NCBI RefSeq assembly: GCF_016107625.1
Contig: NZ_JABASV010000012.1
Location: forward strand, 22,466-86,465
Direction: 5' to 3'
From: Vreelandella alkaliphila
GTDB taxonomy: Bacteria; Pseudomonadota; Gammaproteobacteria; Pseudomonadales; Halomonadaceae
Length of the DNA: 64,000 bases
Part shown: one piece after another, positions 22,566-29,674 of the stretch
How the letters are laid out: every line of letters starts with the position of its first letter
Position numbering within the stretch: the stretch's first letter is position 1
Program-made: the position numbers and the translations under genes
The notes under the pieces: generated by a model
Seen by the model: the letters and a program-made list of their open reading frames with translations, nothing else
The model's database searches: none
Told to the model about the DNA's origin: nothing

Positions 22566-23025
22566 GCAGGCGAGCGTGTTGAAGATGCCTGCTGTAGTGC
22601 CGTACTACGGCCCCCGGCCAGCGTGGATTACTTCGGCTAACCCGATGTTTATCACTGTGGGTACTGGTCAGTTTCGTGCCCGTGATGGTCGCACGATTGA
22701 AGTGCCGGAAGGGTACGTGACCGACTTTGCGAGTACGCCGCGCATTCTATGGACAGTCATGCCTCCTCATGGAGGCTTGATGCTGGCTAGCCTGCCCCAT
22801 GATTGGGGCTATAGCCATGGAGGTAAGAGCGGGTTCTTGCCCAAAGCATGGTGGGATTCACTGTTTTATGACCTATTAAAAATTACGCCAGGCGTGCCCA
22901 GCTGGAAGAGACCGATAGCTTACTGGTCAGTCCGAATGGCTGGTGAAGGTGGATGGAAAAACGGCTGGTACTGCTTTGAGCCAGGCGTCGTCTCTGATTG
23001 GTCAGCGCTGGGGGGTTCCCAATGA
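22549..23025 (+). CDS. DUF1353-family protein
   Basis: A 158-residue protein. The pattern EGYVTDFASTPRILW, SLPHDWGY and a downstream WWDSLFYDLL matches DUF1353, a small family found in many phage lysis regions, including proteins proposed to act on the cell wall; the function is not settled. The start at the ATG 22549 follows GAGG at a workable distance; a GTG 18 bases upstream is possible. Confidence 0.7.
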   Translation: MKTNFKQASVLKMPAVVPYYGPRPAWITSANPMFITVGTGQFRARDGRTIEVPEGYVTDFASTPRILWTVMPPHGGLMLASLPHDWGYSHGGKSGFLPKAWWDSLFYDLLKITPGVPSWKRPIAYWSVRMAGEGGWKNGWYCFEPGVVSDWSALGGSQ

Positions 23026-24059
23026 GTGCGAAGCGTGGCCGTGAGTTTTGGGTCGACTTCTTTAAGCGCTTTGAGCGTTCCAGTATATCCCTGGCTGACT
23101 TTGCTGAGAGCGAGGGCGTCGCCTATAAGACGGCGCGCAATTGGTCATCAAAGCTAAACAAGGACAAGGATCAGGGACAGGGACATAAAAAGCAGGGACA
23201 GGGACAAGGGGCAGGACAAGCGAAGGGGGAAAGCAAAGCCAAGCCCGCTAAGGACGGCGACTGGATTGAAAAAGAATCGCCCCCGGCCCCTGGTAAGCCA
23301 GCCTCCCCGGCAGGGGGTGAGGAACAAGGCGAAAAACAATGGAATAAGGGGTGGGCCAACCTGATTCCCGCCGAGAAGGGCAACCAGCGCGCTCTAAAGC
23401 ACGGTGCCTATGCAGGAGCATTACCTCCTGACATTGAGCAGGAGCTAAACACCTATGGCCGGGAAGACATTCGTAGCCTTGAGGATGAGATACGCCTAAC
23501 CAAGGGGCGCTTGATGATGGTCACTCGCAAGAGCGCCGAATGGGACGCTCGAAACGAGTACAACGAGATCACGTCAGACGACTACGACCTGACTGAGGTG
23601 ACCGAAAAGACTAGCCCCATGGGGCGTGAGACTTCGGAAAAGCGGGTGAAGCCTGACTTTGAGGCCCAAGAGGATCGCTTAACGCGCCGACTGGCCTGGT
23701 TGCAGCAGGTACACGACCAACTGAGCCGCCGAATCGGGCTGACTGCCGATGAAGCGGTGAAGCTGCGCGGTCGCATCCTGCAGCAATCGGAAGATGAGGG
23801 GTGGAGTTCGATAGACACCGGCTGGGAAATTGAGAAACACGGGTTAGAGCTGCCGTTCACGCTGCAACAGAAGATACGCGCCGAACTTGCGCTGATTGAG
23901 CCACCGGAGCCGGAAGGCGGCATGACAGACGAAGAGCTGGATGCTCTTTCCGAAGAGTACGAGAAAGAGGTAGCAGGAGAGGACGCCTGGTTAGAAGAGC
24001 GCCATTCAGAAGTGGCTGATATTCACGCGGCTAAAGAGGCCGAGAAGAAAGGGGTATAG
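23022..24059 (+). CDS. Probable terminase small subunit
   Basis: A 345-residue protein. The N-terminal segment (FWVDFFKRFERSSISLADFA, then VAYKTARNW) is an HTH. A Gln/Gly/Lys low-complexity linker (about 45-75) follows, then NQRALKHGAYAG, a signature seen in small-terminase-type proteins, and a long helical region. It would recognise the packaging site and load the large subunit. It is 5.6 kb away from the large-terminase gene, which is unusual. Its ATG overlaps the upstream stop. The call is by domain style and HGAYA motif only. Confidence 0.55.
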   Translation: MSAKRGREFWVDFFKRFERSSISLADFAESEGVAYKTARNWSSKLNKDKDQGQGHKKQGQGQGAGQAKGESKAKPAKDGDWIEKESPPAPGKPASPAGGEEQGEKQWNKGWANLIPAEKGNQRALKHGAYAGALPPDIEQELNTYGREDIRSLEDEIRLTKGRLMMVTRKSAEWDARNEYNEITSDDYDLTEVTEKTSPMGRETSEKRVKPDFEAQEDRLTRRLAWLQQVHDQLSRRIGLTADEAVKLRGRILQQSEDEGWSSIDTGWEIEKHGLELPFTLQQKIRAELALIEPPEPEGGMTDEELDALSEEYEKEVAGEDAWLEERHSEVADIHAAKEAEKKGV

Positions 24060-24060
24060 C

Positions 24061-24336
24061 ATGCAGGTGAATTTACTGGCCAAGCTGGCGCTAAAGCTGC
24101 TGAACATCGTAAGAGAAGCGCTGATTCCGAGTTATACAACTGAGTACGTAGCTTTTTACGATAACGGCGACGGCGTGCTGGTGCCTACGCTGCCAGCTAG
24201 GCGCGTGGTAGTTGAAGAGGATGGTGAGCCGGAAGGAGTAGAGTTACTGCGTTCTCTGTCATGGCTGGGAAAAAGCTGGCAGGTGAGGGAGGCGGGTTCG
24301 ATGATGAGTTGGCAGGAGTATCAGAGGCTCCCTTAG
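24061..24336 (+). CDS. Hypothetical protein, 91 aa
   Basis: Starts one base after the preceding stop. It has an amphipathic N-terminal helix (LLAKLALKLLNIVREAL) then a beta-rich part (EYVAFYDNGDGVLVPTLP). No recognised family. It is the last gene before the strong terminator at 24371, so it belongs to the lysis/packaging transcript. Confidence 0.5.
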   Translation: MQVNLLAKLALKLLNIVREALIPSYTTEYVAFYDNGDGVLVPTLPARRVVVEEDGEPEGVELLRSLSWLGKSWQVREAGSMMSWQEYQRLP

Positions 24337-24370
24337 CTATTAGTCTATAATAAATAGGGTATACCGTAAG

Positions 24371-24409
24371 CCGCACACTCTAGCCAGTCGCTAAAGTGTG
24401 CGGTTTTTT
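24371..24409 (+). terminator. Terminator of lysis/packaging operon
   Basis: CCGCACACT (24371-24379) pairs perfectly with AGTGTGCGG (24395-24403), followed by six T. Confidence 0.9.
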
Positions 24410-24475
24410 AGTTTGACAGACTTATAACCACACAGGCACTATTCAGTACATCAAAACCACACACTAGGATAATCT

Positions 24476-25132
24476 ATGTTCATTCGCGCTTACCTTCGCG
24501 CCTCGACCACTGACCAGGACTCCATGCGGGCGGCAAAGATGCTGGATAGCTTCGCCGCTCAGCATAGTCAAAAGATTGCCTGCCGCTATGTCGAGAACGA
24601 TAGCGGTGCCAACGCCAACCGCGTCGAGCTTCGTCGCCTACTGAGTGATGCCCAGCCGGGAGACGTTATCCTAGTGGAAAGTATCGACCGACTATCACGC
24701 ATGCCCGTGGCTGACTGGGAACGCCTACGCCGGGAAATTGACGACAAGGGACTAAGGATCGTGGCCACCGACCTGCCGACCAGTCATGCAGCGCTTAGCG
24801 AATCCCACAACGATGAATTTACTGCCCGGATGCTGGATGCGGTCAATTCGATGATGCTGGACATGATGGCGGCCATCGCGCGCAAGGATTATGAGCAGCG
24901 CCGCGAACGTCAGCAGCAAGGCATTGAAAAGGCGAAAGCGGAAGGCAAGTTCAAGGGTCGCACCAAGGACACCGCTAAACGCCAGAAAATACGCGATCTA
25001 CTGGGAGCTGGCTTCTCAATCCGCAAGACAGCCTCGCTAGCCGACGCCAGCCCCAGCACCGTACAATCCGTTAAAGCGGAAATGAAAGCCGAAGAAGAGT
25101 CACAGCTTACGCGGCTGGCAGAAATTCACTAA
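24476..25132 (+). CDS. Serine recombinase, resolvase type
   Basis: A 218-residue resolvase/invertase. The catalytic Ser is at residue 10 (RAYLRASTTDQ). VESIDRLSR (about 67-75) is the conserved DRLSR motif, and a C-terminal HTH (about 180-205, IRKTASLADASPSTVQ) binds the site. On a plasmid such enzymes resolve multimers. A consensus TTGACA lies at 24413-24418 in the gap upstream, with a less clear -10, so the gene may have its own promoter. AGGA precedes the ATG by 7 bases. No direct-repeat res site was identified upstream. Confidence 0.88.
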   Translation: MFIRAYLRASTTDQDSMRAAKMLDSFAAQHSQKIACRYVENDSGANANRVELRRLLSDAQPGDVILVESIDRLSRMPVADWERLRREIDDKGLRIVATDLPTSHAALSESHNDEFTARMLDAVNSMMLDMMAAIARKDYEQRRERQQQGIEKAKAEGKFKGRTKDTAKRQKIRDLLGAGFSIRKTASLADASPSTVQSVKAEMKAEEESQLTRLAEIH

Positions 25133-25146
25133 AAGGGAAACCCAGC

Positions 25147-25395
25147 ATGAAACTTGAAAAAACTATCCTAGATGTGACTGCTCAACGGTTGCGCGAGCTT
25201 AAATGCGCTGCAGAAAAAAGAGAGTCAGGAGAAATGGCTGATAGTATGCGCGATTTTTTTACTTTGATTGAGTTATCCAAGATACAGGATAGCGGGCTGT
25301 CAGACGATGCAGTCTTAACCATGCGTAATATGGAAGGCGAAGCCCTGAAAGCCACGAATGAAGCCCTTGAGGCTATGCGAGTGTCTACCTTTTAG
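25147..25395 (+). CDS. Hypothetical protein, 82 aa
   Basis: A helical, Glu/Ala-rich protein (MKLEKTILDVTAQRLRELK...). It starts 14 bases after the resolvase stop behind GGGAAACCC. No recognised domain; probably cotranscribed with the resolvase and ended by the terminator at 25451. Confidence 0.5.
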   Translation: MKLEKTILDVTAQRLRELKCAAEKRESGEMADSMRDFFTLIELSKIQDSGLSDDAVLTMRNMEGEALKATNEALEAMRVSTF

Positions 25396-25450
25396 GCGGC
25401 TCGCCAAGTTCACATAATAAGGATTATGTTAAATAAATCAATGACTTACG

Positions 25451-25479
25451 AAAAGCCGCCCAAAAGGAGCGGTTTTTTT
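25451..25479 (+). terminator. Terminator after resolvase unit
   Basis: AAAAGCCGC pairs with GCGGTTTT around a short loop and is followed by seven T in total. A longer reading frame that begins at 25426 runs through it and was discarded. TTCCTATTATAGGAA, a palindrome, lies shortly downstream at about 25511. Confidence 0.75.
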
Positions 25480-25554
25480 GTGCCCGCAGACATTGCATTA
25501 CGTGCAATACATTCCTATTATAGGAATCATCGAAAGCACACAAAGGAAAGCGAC

Positions 25555-25782
25555 ATGACCTCAGCTAGCATTGCCGACCGCCGCCGCGCCTCCATTAAAC
25601 GTATCGCGGCACAGCGCAAGGGACAGCCGTTGCGAGCGCACGTATTGAAACGCCACATCTTTATCGAAACGGGCATAAAAACCACTGACGCCACCGTTAA
25701 GAGAGATATGCGCATTCTGATTGATGCCAAGCCGAGTATGTATTACTTGCATCGCTGCGGCGCACTGGTTCGCTATGAGTAA
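25555..25782 (+). CDS. Small basic hypothetical protein
   Basis: A 75-residue basic protein. Residues about 35-65 (FIETGIKTTDATVKRDMRIL) look like a winged-helix/HTH with a DNA-reading helix. I chose the ATG at 25555, which has AAAGGAAAG upstream; the longer frame crosses a terminator. It may be a small regulator. No family assigned. Confidence 0.5.
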   Translation: MTSASIADRRRASIKRIAAQRKGQPLRAHVLKRHIFIETGIKTTDATVKRDMRILIDAKPSMYYLHRCGALVRYE

Positions 25783-25859
25783 CGAACTCACAGCCCTGCG
25801 GAACAGCCCCAAGGCTTCTGGCCTGGAAGTTTTGTTTTAACCTCCAAAGGAATCACGGC

Positions 25860-26165
25860 ATGACCAATACACAAGAATTTGCTCGCCGCATGAAGCGTGA
25901 GCTAGACGCTTTCAACGACAAACGTTCCCCCGGCCAGCGCCCTCGCCGCCCGGTTAAGCGCCACAAGCCTGAGTCGGCAAGGCACTTGCTGGTAGTTAAG
26001 CTAGCGGTGCGCAAAAAGCACATCGCCCAGGATGAGCCTTATTACCACTTTTCAGAACGACTCTCCCAGCTTGAGGCAGAGATTGACGCGAAGCGTGAAG
26101 CCGTTGCGGCTGGCTATATCGTCGGTCACGTTGTCTTCATTAAGAAAGCCATGGACAAGAAATGA
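25860..26165 (+). CDS. Hypothetical protein, 101 aa
   Basis: Basic and Arg/Pro-rich at the N-terminus (RSPGQRPRRPVKRHK) with a coiled segment near residues 60-85 (FSERLSQLEAEIDAKREAV). It overlaps the next start by four bases. Unrecognised; first gene of a small accessory operon. Confidence 0.5.
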   Translation: MTNTQEFARRMKRELDAFNDKRSPGQRPRRPVKRHKPESARHLLVVKLAVRKKHIAQDEPYYHFSERLSQLEAEIDAKREAVAAGYIVGHVVFIKKAMDKK

Positions 26166-26701
26166 ACTTATCAGCTAACCAAATGGCGGCTATTGGCGCT
26201 AGCGTCAATAAGCCCCGCTCCACCCTTTACCGCTGGCGCAATGATAACCCTGAGTTGTTTCAGGCGGCCTATGAATACGCATCTAAGCGCGGCTTGGTGC
26301 CGCCTTCGGACAACCAAGTCGAGCGCGCTTATCAGGAGGGCGTAAACGCTGCCGGTCGTGCTGGCATATCTGACTGCCCCTACGTCACGTCTGGCATGGA
26401 TGAGCTGGGACACCAGCTTAGCGACGCCTGGATTGCCGGTCTACGCGATGGCGACGCAGCACTGCATAGCGCATACGTTGATCGTGCAAAAACGATTGTT
26501 GATAACCAAGCGTATCAGTTTGGAAAGCAGCCCCAGGCGTTTTTTGATGGCATGGTGTCAGCGATTACTACCCGGTTGAAAATAATGGATGGAGTGAGCG
26601 CGGTACTGGAGAGCTACCCCGCCACCATTGGCCAGGATGGTTGGCAAGAGGGTTTACGGGTGGGTAACGGTATCAAGCTGAATGAAGGCGGCAATAAATG
26701 A
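26162..26701 (+). CDS. HTH protein with RMF-like segment
   Basis: A 179-residue protein. The N-terminal 30 residues read as an HTH (MAAIGASVNKPRSTLYRWRN). Residues about 55-100 (AYQEGVNAAGRAG, CPY, DAWIAGLRDGD) follow the pattern of ribosome modulation factor-like proteins (xGxxAGxxxxxxxxCPY...WxxGxxDG). RMF dimerises ribosomes in stationary phase. Phage versions (Rmf/CrpP fold) are known but poorly understood. The two-part arrangement is the point of interest. Tightly coupled to its neighbours. Confidence 0.5.
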   Translation: MNLSANQMAAIGASVNKPRSTLYRWRNDNPELFQAAYEYASKRGLVPPSDNQVERAYQEGVNAAGRAGISDCPYVTSGMDELGHQLSDAWIAGLRDGDAALHSAYVDRAKTIVDNQAYQFGKQPQAFFDGMVSAITTRLKIMDGVSAVLESYPATIGQDGWQEGLRVGNGIKLNEGGNK

Positions 26702-26961
26702 GCCAAGATTACCAAGCGTTGTGCCAAGACTGTTTGCGCGCCCCAGTATTCTCTAGCGAGCTAGATCAGAAAAAGGCCCACCAAGGTGAAATTCTGTGCC
26801 AGTGTGGCGGTGATCTGTGCGCTTGTAGTGATTGCCTGCACATCATCCAAGAGCTGGTAGCAGGTAAGCGCGGCTATGTAGGTAGCGTCACATCGCCGGT
26901 TGCTGAGTGGTCAGCCCATGGCGGTGCTAGCGAATCTTGCCAAAAGGATAGTGGACAATGA
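26698..26961 (+). CDS. Small Cys-rich protein
   Basis: An 87-residue protein with CQDC, CQCGGDLCACSDC and a final Cys. The spacing suggests one or two zinc-binding knuckles. Starts and ends in ATGA-type overlaps with its neighbours, so it is translated as part of the operon. Function unknown. Confidence 0.5.
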   Translation: MSQDYQALCQDCLRAPVFSSELDQKKAHQGEILCQCGGDLCACSDCLHIIQELVAGKRGYVGSVTSPVAEWSAHGGASESCQKDSGQ

Positions 26962-27374
26962 ATCTTCACGCGGTTTTAACAGGCTGCACCGTAGACGACG
27001 CCGCGTTGCTCGCAGCTATTGAAGCTTCTGGCGTTGAAGCCCAGGCGAAGCACTTGCAGCGGGCAGCCACAGTAGCCGCTGGCATCATTGCAGAGCGCCC
27101 TATGAAAGAGCGCTTCCATGCGCGTAAGACGTTCAATCGCTGGATGGATAAAGCGCTAGCTGAGGCCTTAGCGCAGCGCTACCGAAGCGATAACCCCGGT
27201 CACGATGATGGTGTGGTGCTGGTCTGGCAAGATGAAGCCTATGGCTGGAAAGATAAGCTGCGCGACCCGCAGAGTGAGCGCCCTGGTGTTTATGCCGTAG
27301 ACGCAAAAGGTAACGCTTGGGAGGCTGTGGACGGCAATGAATATGATGGTGCTGAACGTTGGGAGCCTATGTAA
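26958..27374 (+). CDS. Hypothetical protein, 138 aa
   Basis: Helical N-terminal half (DDAALLAAIEASGVEAQAKH) with basic residues, then a Trp-rich C-terminal half (VVLVWQDEAYGWKDKLRD, VDAKGNAWEAVDGNEY). Unrecognised. The stop overlaps the next ATG by one base (TAATG). Confidence 0.5.
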   Translation: MNLHAVLTGCTVDDAALLAAIEASGVEAQAKHLQRAATVAAGIIAERPMKERFHARKTFNRWMDKALAEALAQRYRSDNPGHDDGVVLVWQDEAYGWKDKLRDPQSERPGVYAVDAKGNAWEAVDGNEYDGAERWEPM

Positions 27375-27652
27375 TGCCTAAAGTCAAAATTACTCACGAC
27401 AATGAGTGGTTCGACGCCACAATAAGTGCTTGGTTGGAGAAAGGAGACCTTACTGGCGCGATGGACGTTATTACTCGCGATGGGCAGCCGGAGACTTTAC
27501 TGGCTGTCGTTCGATCCTACACAGATTTTAACGTGTGGTACTCCAACGGCAGAACCTACACAAAATACCAGACGGCCTTTTCAGCGCTGGGGGCTGCCAT
27601 CGACCGGATGAACCCGGAGCACCGGCCCCTTAACGACCAGTGGATAGAGTAG
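27374..27652 (+). CDS. Hypothetical protein, 92 aa
   Basis: Begins MPKVKITHDNEWFDATIS. The start is the ATG overlapping the previous stop; a slightly longer frame reaches into that gene. A mixed alpha/beta small protein without motifs. Function unknown. Confidence 0.5.
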   Translation: MPKVKITHDNEWFDATISAWLEKGDLTGAMDVITRDGQPETLLAVVRSYTDFNVWYSNGRTYTKYQTAFSALGAAIDRMNPEHRPLNDQWIE

Positions 27653-27689
27653 ATAGCAAGCAAGACAACCCAACGCAAGGTATTGATCC

Positions 27690-28040
27690 ATGGAAATTAA
27701 AAAAGCTACACCGCTATCGGAAGCCGAGAAAGACCGACTCACCAGCCCACCTGAAATGAAGGTTGTGTATAGCGTTGAGCGCCCCAGCGGCGAGGCTGGC
27801 CGTATTGAAGTCTACGGCGATCCGGCACGTAACTGGTACGACTGGCGAGTGATAGACGCCAATGGCGAGGTGGTAATTGACACTGCTGTGGAAGGATCAA
27901 ATTGGGGCCAATACAGCGACGATGCACGCGCGCTATCTAGTGCGCTTACCAAAGAGTCAGGAACCCGCTTTATGCAGACGCGGCAAAAGAGAAAGGAAAT
28001 TCACCGCGCCGCTACAGCTGGTAGAGGTGGTCTGCAATGA
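27690..28040 (+). CDS. Hypothetical protein, 116 aa
   Basis: A polar protein with a beta-rich middle (GRIEVYGDPARNWYDWRVID) and a basic C-terminus. It starts 38 bases after the previous gene with a GCAAGG ribosome-site candidate about 8 bases upstream. Unrecognised. Confidence 0.5.
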   Translation: MEIKKATPLSEAEKDRLTSPPEMKVVYSVERPSGEAGRIEVYGDPARNWYDWRVIDANGEVVIDTAVEGSNWGQYSDDARALSSALTKESGTRFMQTRQKRKEIHRAATAGRGGLQ

Positions 28041-28369
28041 CTTATGCACACTATCGAGAGGAGGCACTAGACGTGCTGGCCATTGCTTGAAAGCAGCCTG
28101 CGAGGCGGCCCTATACCGCGCGATTACACCCTGAGAGCCTTTGACGTTATCGCCGCCAACTCTAAGGCAGGAAACCGCAGCCAGATACTTGAATGTCCCG
28201 CCGATAACGACGCCATAAACGGCTTAGTGGTCGGCGTAGCATGGGCGCTGTTCGGCTCTCCAGGCAAGGGCAAGCACTCAGTCCTTCCCCGGCAGGCAGC
28301 CCGGAACACGCCGCGTGGATGAAAGGCTTTGAGGCCAGTAAGGAAATAGACCTAACATTGCAGAAATAA
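28037..28369 (+). pseudogene. Frameshifted small gene remnant
   Basis: The ATG at 28037, overlapping the previous stop, opens MTYAHYREEALDVLAIA and then a stop. The adjacent frame continues from 28083 (LESSLRGGPIPRDYTLRAFD) to about 28290. After that a third piece, GSPEHAAWMKGFEASKEI, reads in the original frame to the stop at 28367-28369. The three pieces make one plausible protein of about 110 residues only if two frameshifts are corrected. A decayed gene is likeliest. Sequencing error, or a short gene from TTG at 28083, are alternatives. Confidence 0.45.
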
Positions 28370-28414
28370 GCTACCCTACACTTAGTCCACCAACAAAACC
28401 CGGCAGCGCCCTAC

Positions 28415-28849
28415 ATGGCAGAATTAACCATTGGCCGTATGGCCACGCTCTATGGATTGCACCGTTCCACCCTTTACGAAGCGGTGGACAAAGGGCGCGT
28501 TACTGCTGGGTTTAATGGCAAGGGCCAGCGGGTCATAGACCTGTCTGAAATGCTTCGCGTGTACGGTGAGCCGCCAAGCAGCCACACCCCCGCCCTACAG
28601 AACCCGACACCCAACAACAGCCCATCGCCCGACGCCTCCCAGGCACCCGACACCTATGCACTGTTAGCTGAGCTGGTGGAGATAAACCGCCAGCAAGCAA
28701 ATCGCTTAGAAGGGCTGGAAAGTGAAGTACGTCAGCTACGCGAAGAAATGCGTCGCTTACCTGCCCCACCGCCTCCTGATAAGCCCGCCCCACCGCTTCG
28801 CGACTTTGGCGACGTTCTAAAGCGCTTTGAAGACCGTACTCGCCAGTAG
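28415..28849 (+). CDS. HTH plus coiled-coil DNA-binding protein
   Basis: A 144-residue protein. The N-terminal 40 residues form an HTH (IGRMATLYGLHRSTLYEAVD, then a DNA-contact wing KGQRVIDLSEML). A Pro-rich linker follows (about 50-80), then a coiled coil (about 85-115, LVEINRQQANRLEGLESEV) and a Pro-rich tail. Similar two-part proteins accompany theta-replicating plasmids and may aid replication control or partition. Given the Rep gene 2.3 kb away, a plasmid-maintenance role is plausible but unproven. Confidence 0.6.
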   Translation: MAELTIGRMATLYGLHRSTLYEAVDKGRVTAGFNGKGQRVIDLSEMLRVYGEPPSSHTPALQNPTPNNSPSPDASQAPDTYALLAELVEINRQQANRLEGLESEVRQLREEMRRLPAPPPPDKPAPPLRDFGDVLKRFEDRTRQ

Positions 28850-28944
28850 CTATCCTTCACTTAATTAGCAAAGCTAGGTATTCTTATTTCTGCCGAACCT
28901 CGCTATCCCATGTGACTGTTTAAACTCACATAAGGACGGCTGGC

Positions 28945-29118
28945 ATGGAGTCATACATTGACGCTATAGAGGTTCACCACGCGACGCTAGAGCAGCTGCA
29001 AGCGCTGTTTGAGTGCATTATGAAGGAATCCCAGGCTGGGAGCCGTTCAAGCCACTTAGCAGCCATTGGGGCGGAGCTAGCAGCGCGCGGCGCTGAGGAT
29101 TTAGATTTATCAGCGTAA
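28945..29118 (+). CDS. Small acidic hypothetical protein, 57 aa
   Basis: MESYIDAIEVHHATLEQLQA onward, ending ...GAEDLDLSA. The AAGGA 8 bases before the ATG supports translation. It is acidic and helical, of a size seen for small inhibitors or antitoxins. It has its own terminator and lies between the inverted repeats at 28892 and 29295. Function unknown. Confidence 0.5.
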   Translation: MESYIDAIEVHHATLEQLQALFECIMKESQAGSRSSHLAAIGAELAARGAEDLDLSA

Positions 29119-29119
29119 G

Positions 29120-29142
29120 GTGGGCCAAGCCACACTTTTTTT
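29120..29142 (+). terminator. Terminator after the 57-aa gene
   Basis: GTGG-GCCAAG-CCAC followed by AC and seven T (29136-29142), right behind the stop codon. Confidence 0.7.
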
Positions 29143-29326
29143 GATACCTGTCGATCCGGCAGAGGGGCGTAGCGGTTTTGCGCCCCACAAAAAAATGACT
29201 AAACCGCTTAGCGGAAGTTACCCGCAATTCCGGGGATTGGTCGCGACAGAATGGCCCCTTCAAGGGGAATTAAGCGACCCAAGGTCATGGTGTGTAGCGA
29301 GGTTCGGCTTTCTTGTGCCCTTATAG

Positions 29327-29371
29327 TTACCTGTGAGGTACAATCTAGGCTCATTTTTACTTTAAGGGTAA
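29327..29371 (+). promoter_or_regulatory. Terminase promoter with two operators
   Basis: TTACCTGTGAGGTAC (29327-29341) overlaps the -10 TACAAT (29339-29344). A second site, TTACTTTAAGGGTAA (29357-29371), ends one base before the ATG at 29372 and also carries the only ribosome-site-like bases (AAGGG). Repressor at either site should silence the large-terminase unit. Confidence 0.65.
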
Positions 29372-29674
29372 ATGATGCGCCGCCAGTCTCAATCCTCTCA
29401 GCTGCGCGCCTATCTTGAGCGCCACGGCATGGAGCCGCTTAACGACGACCTGCGGTTTCTAGTGGCTGTTTTGCGCATGATCCCAACAGATGCTCATGAC
29501 TGGCTAACGAGTCACTACGCAGGTAGGTGGCTAACCACGATGGAGCGCACTGATACCGACCATTTGCGCCAAAACTTAGGCCGGAGAGCGGCCAATCAGT
29601 GGGTAATTGGCATATTGAAGCGCCGAAAAATAGCGATACCTGATAGCCGGATATTGAAGGAAATCAGGGTCTAA
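29372..29674 (+). CDS. Hypothetical protein coupled to terminase
   Basis: A 100-residue basic helical protein (MMRRQSQSSQLRAYLERHGM...). Its stop overlaps the ATG of the large terminase (TAATG). A small protein immediately before the large subunit could be an alternative small-terminase candidate, but it shows no clear HTH. The first or second ATG may be used. Confidence 0.5.
   Translation: MMRRQSQSSQLRAYLERHGMEPLNDDLRFLVAVLRMIPTDAHDWLTSHYAGRWLTTMERTDTDHLRQNLGRRAANQWVIGILKRRKIAIPDSRILKEIRV

Larger units (their letters stand above)
28892..29308. repeat. 14-bp perfect inverted repeat flanking a 417-bp segment
   Basis: GCCGAACCTCGCTA at 28892-28905 is matched by its exact reverse complement at 29295-29308. 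The enclosed segment contains the 57-codon gene at 28945, its terminator and several hairpins (GGGGCG/CGCCCC near 29163, CCGC/GCGG and CCCC/GGGG). It could be a small mobile or invertible cassette. No target-site duplication was found. Confidence 0.45.

Noticed and set aside
25426..25554. N-terminal extension of the gene at 25555
   Set aside because: It would be translated through a strong terminator hairpin; an ATG with a ribosome site lies after it.
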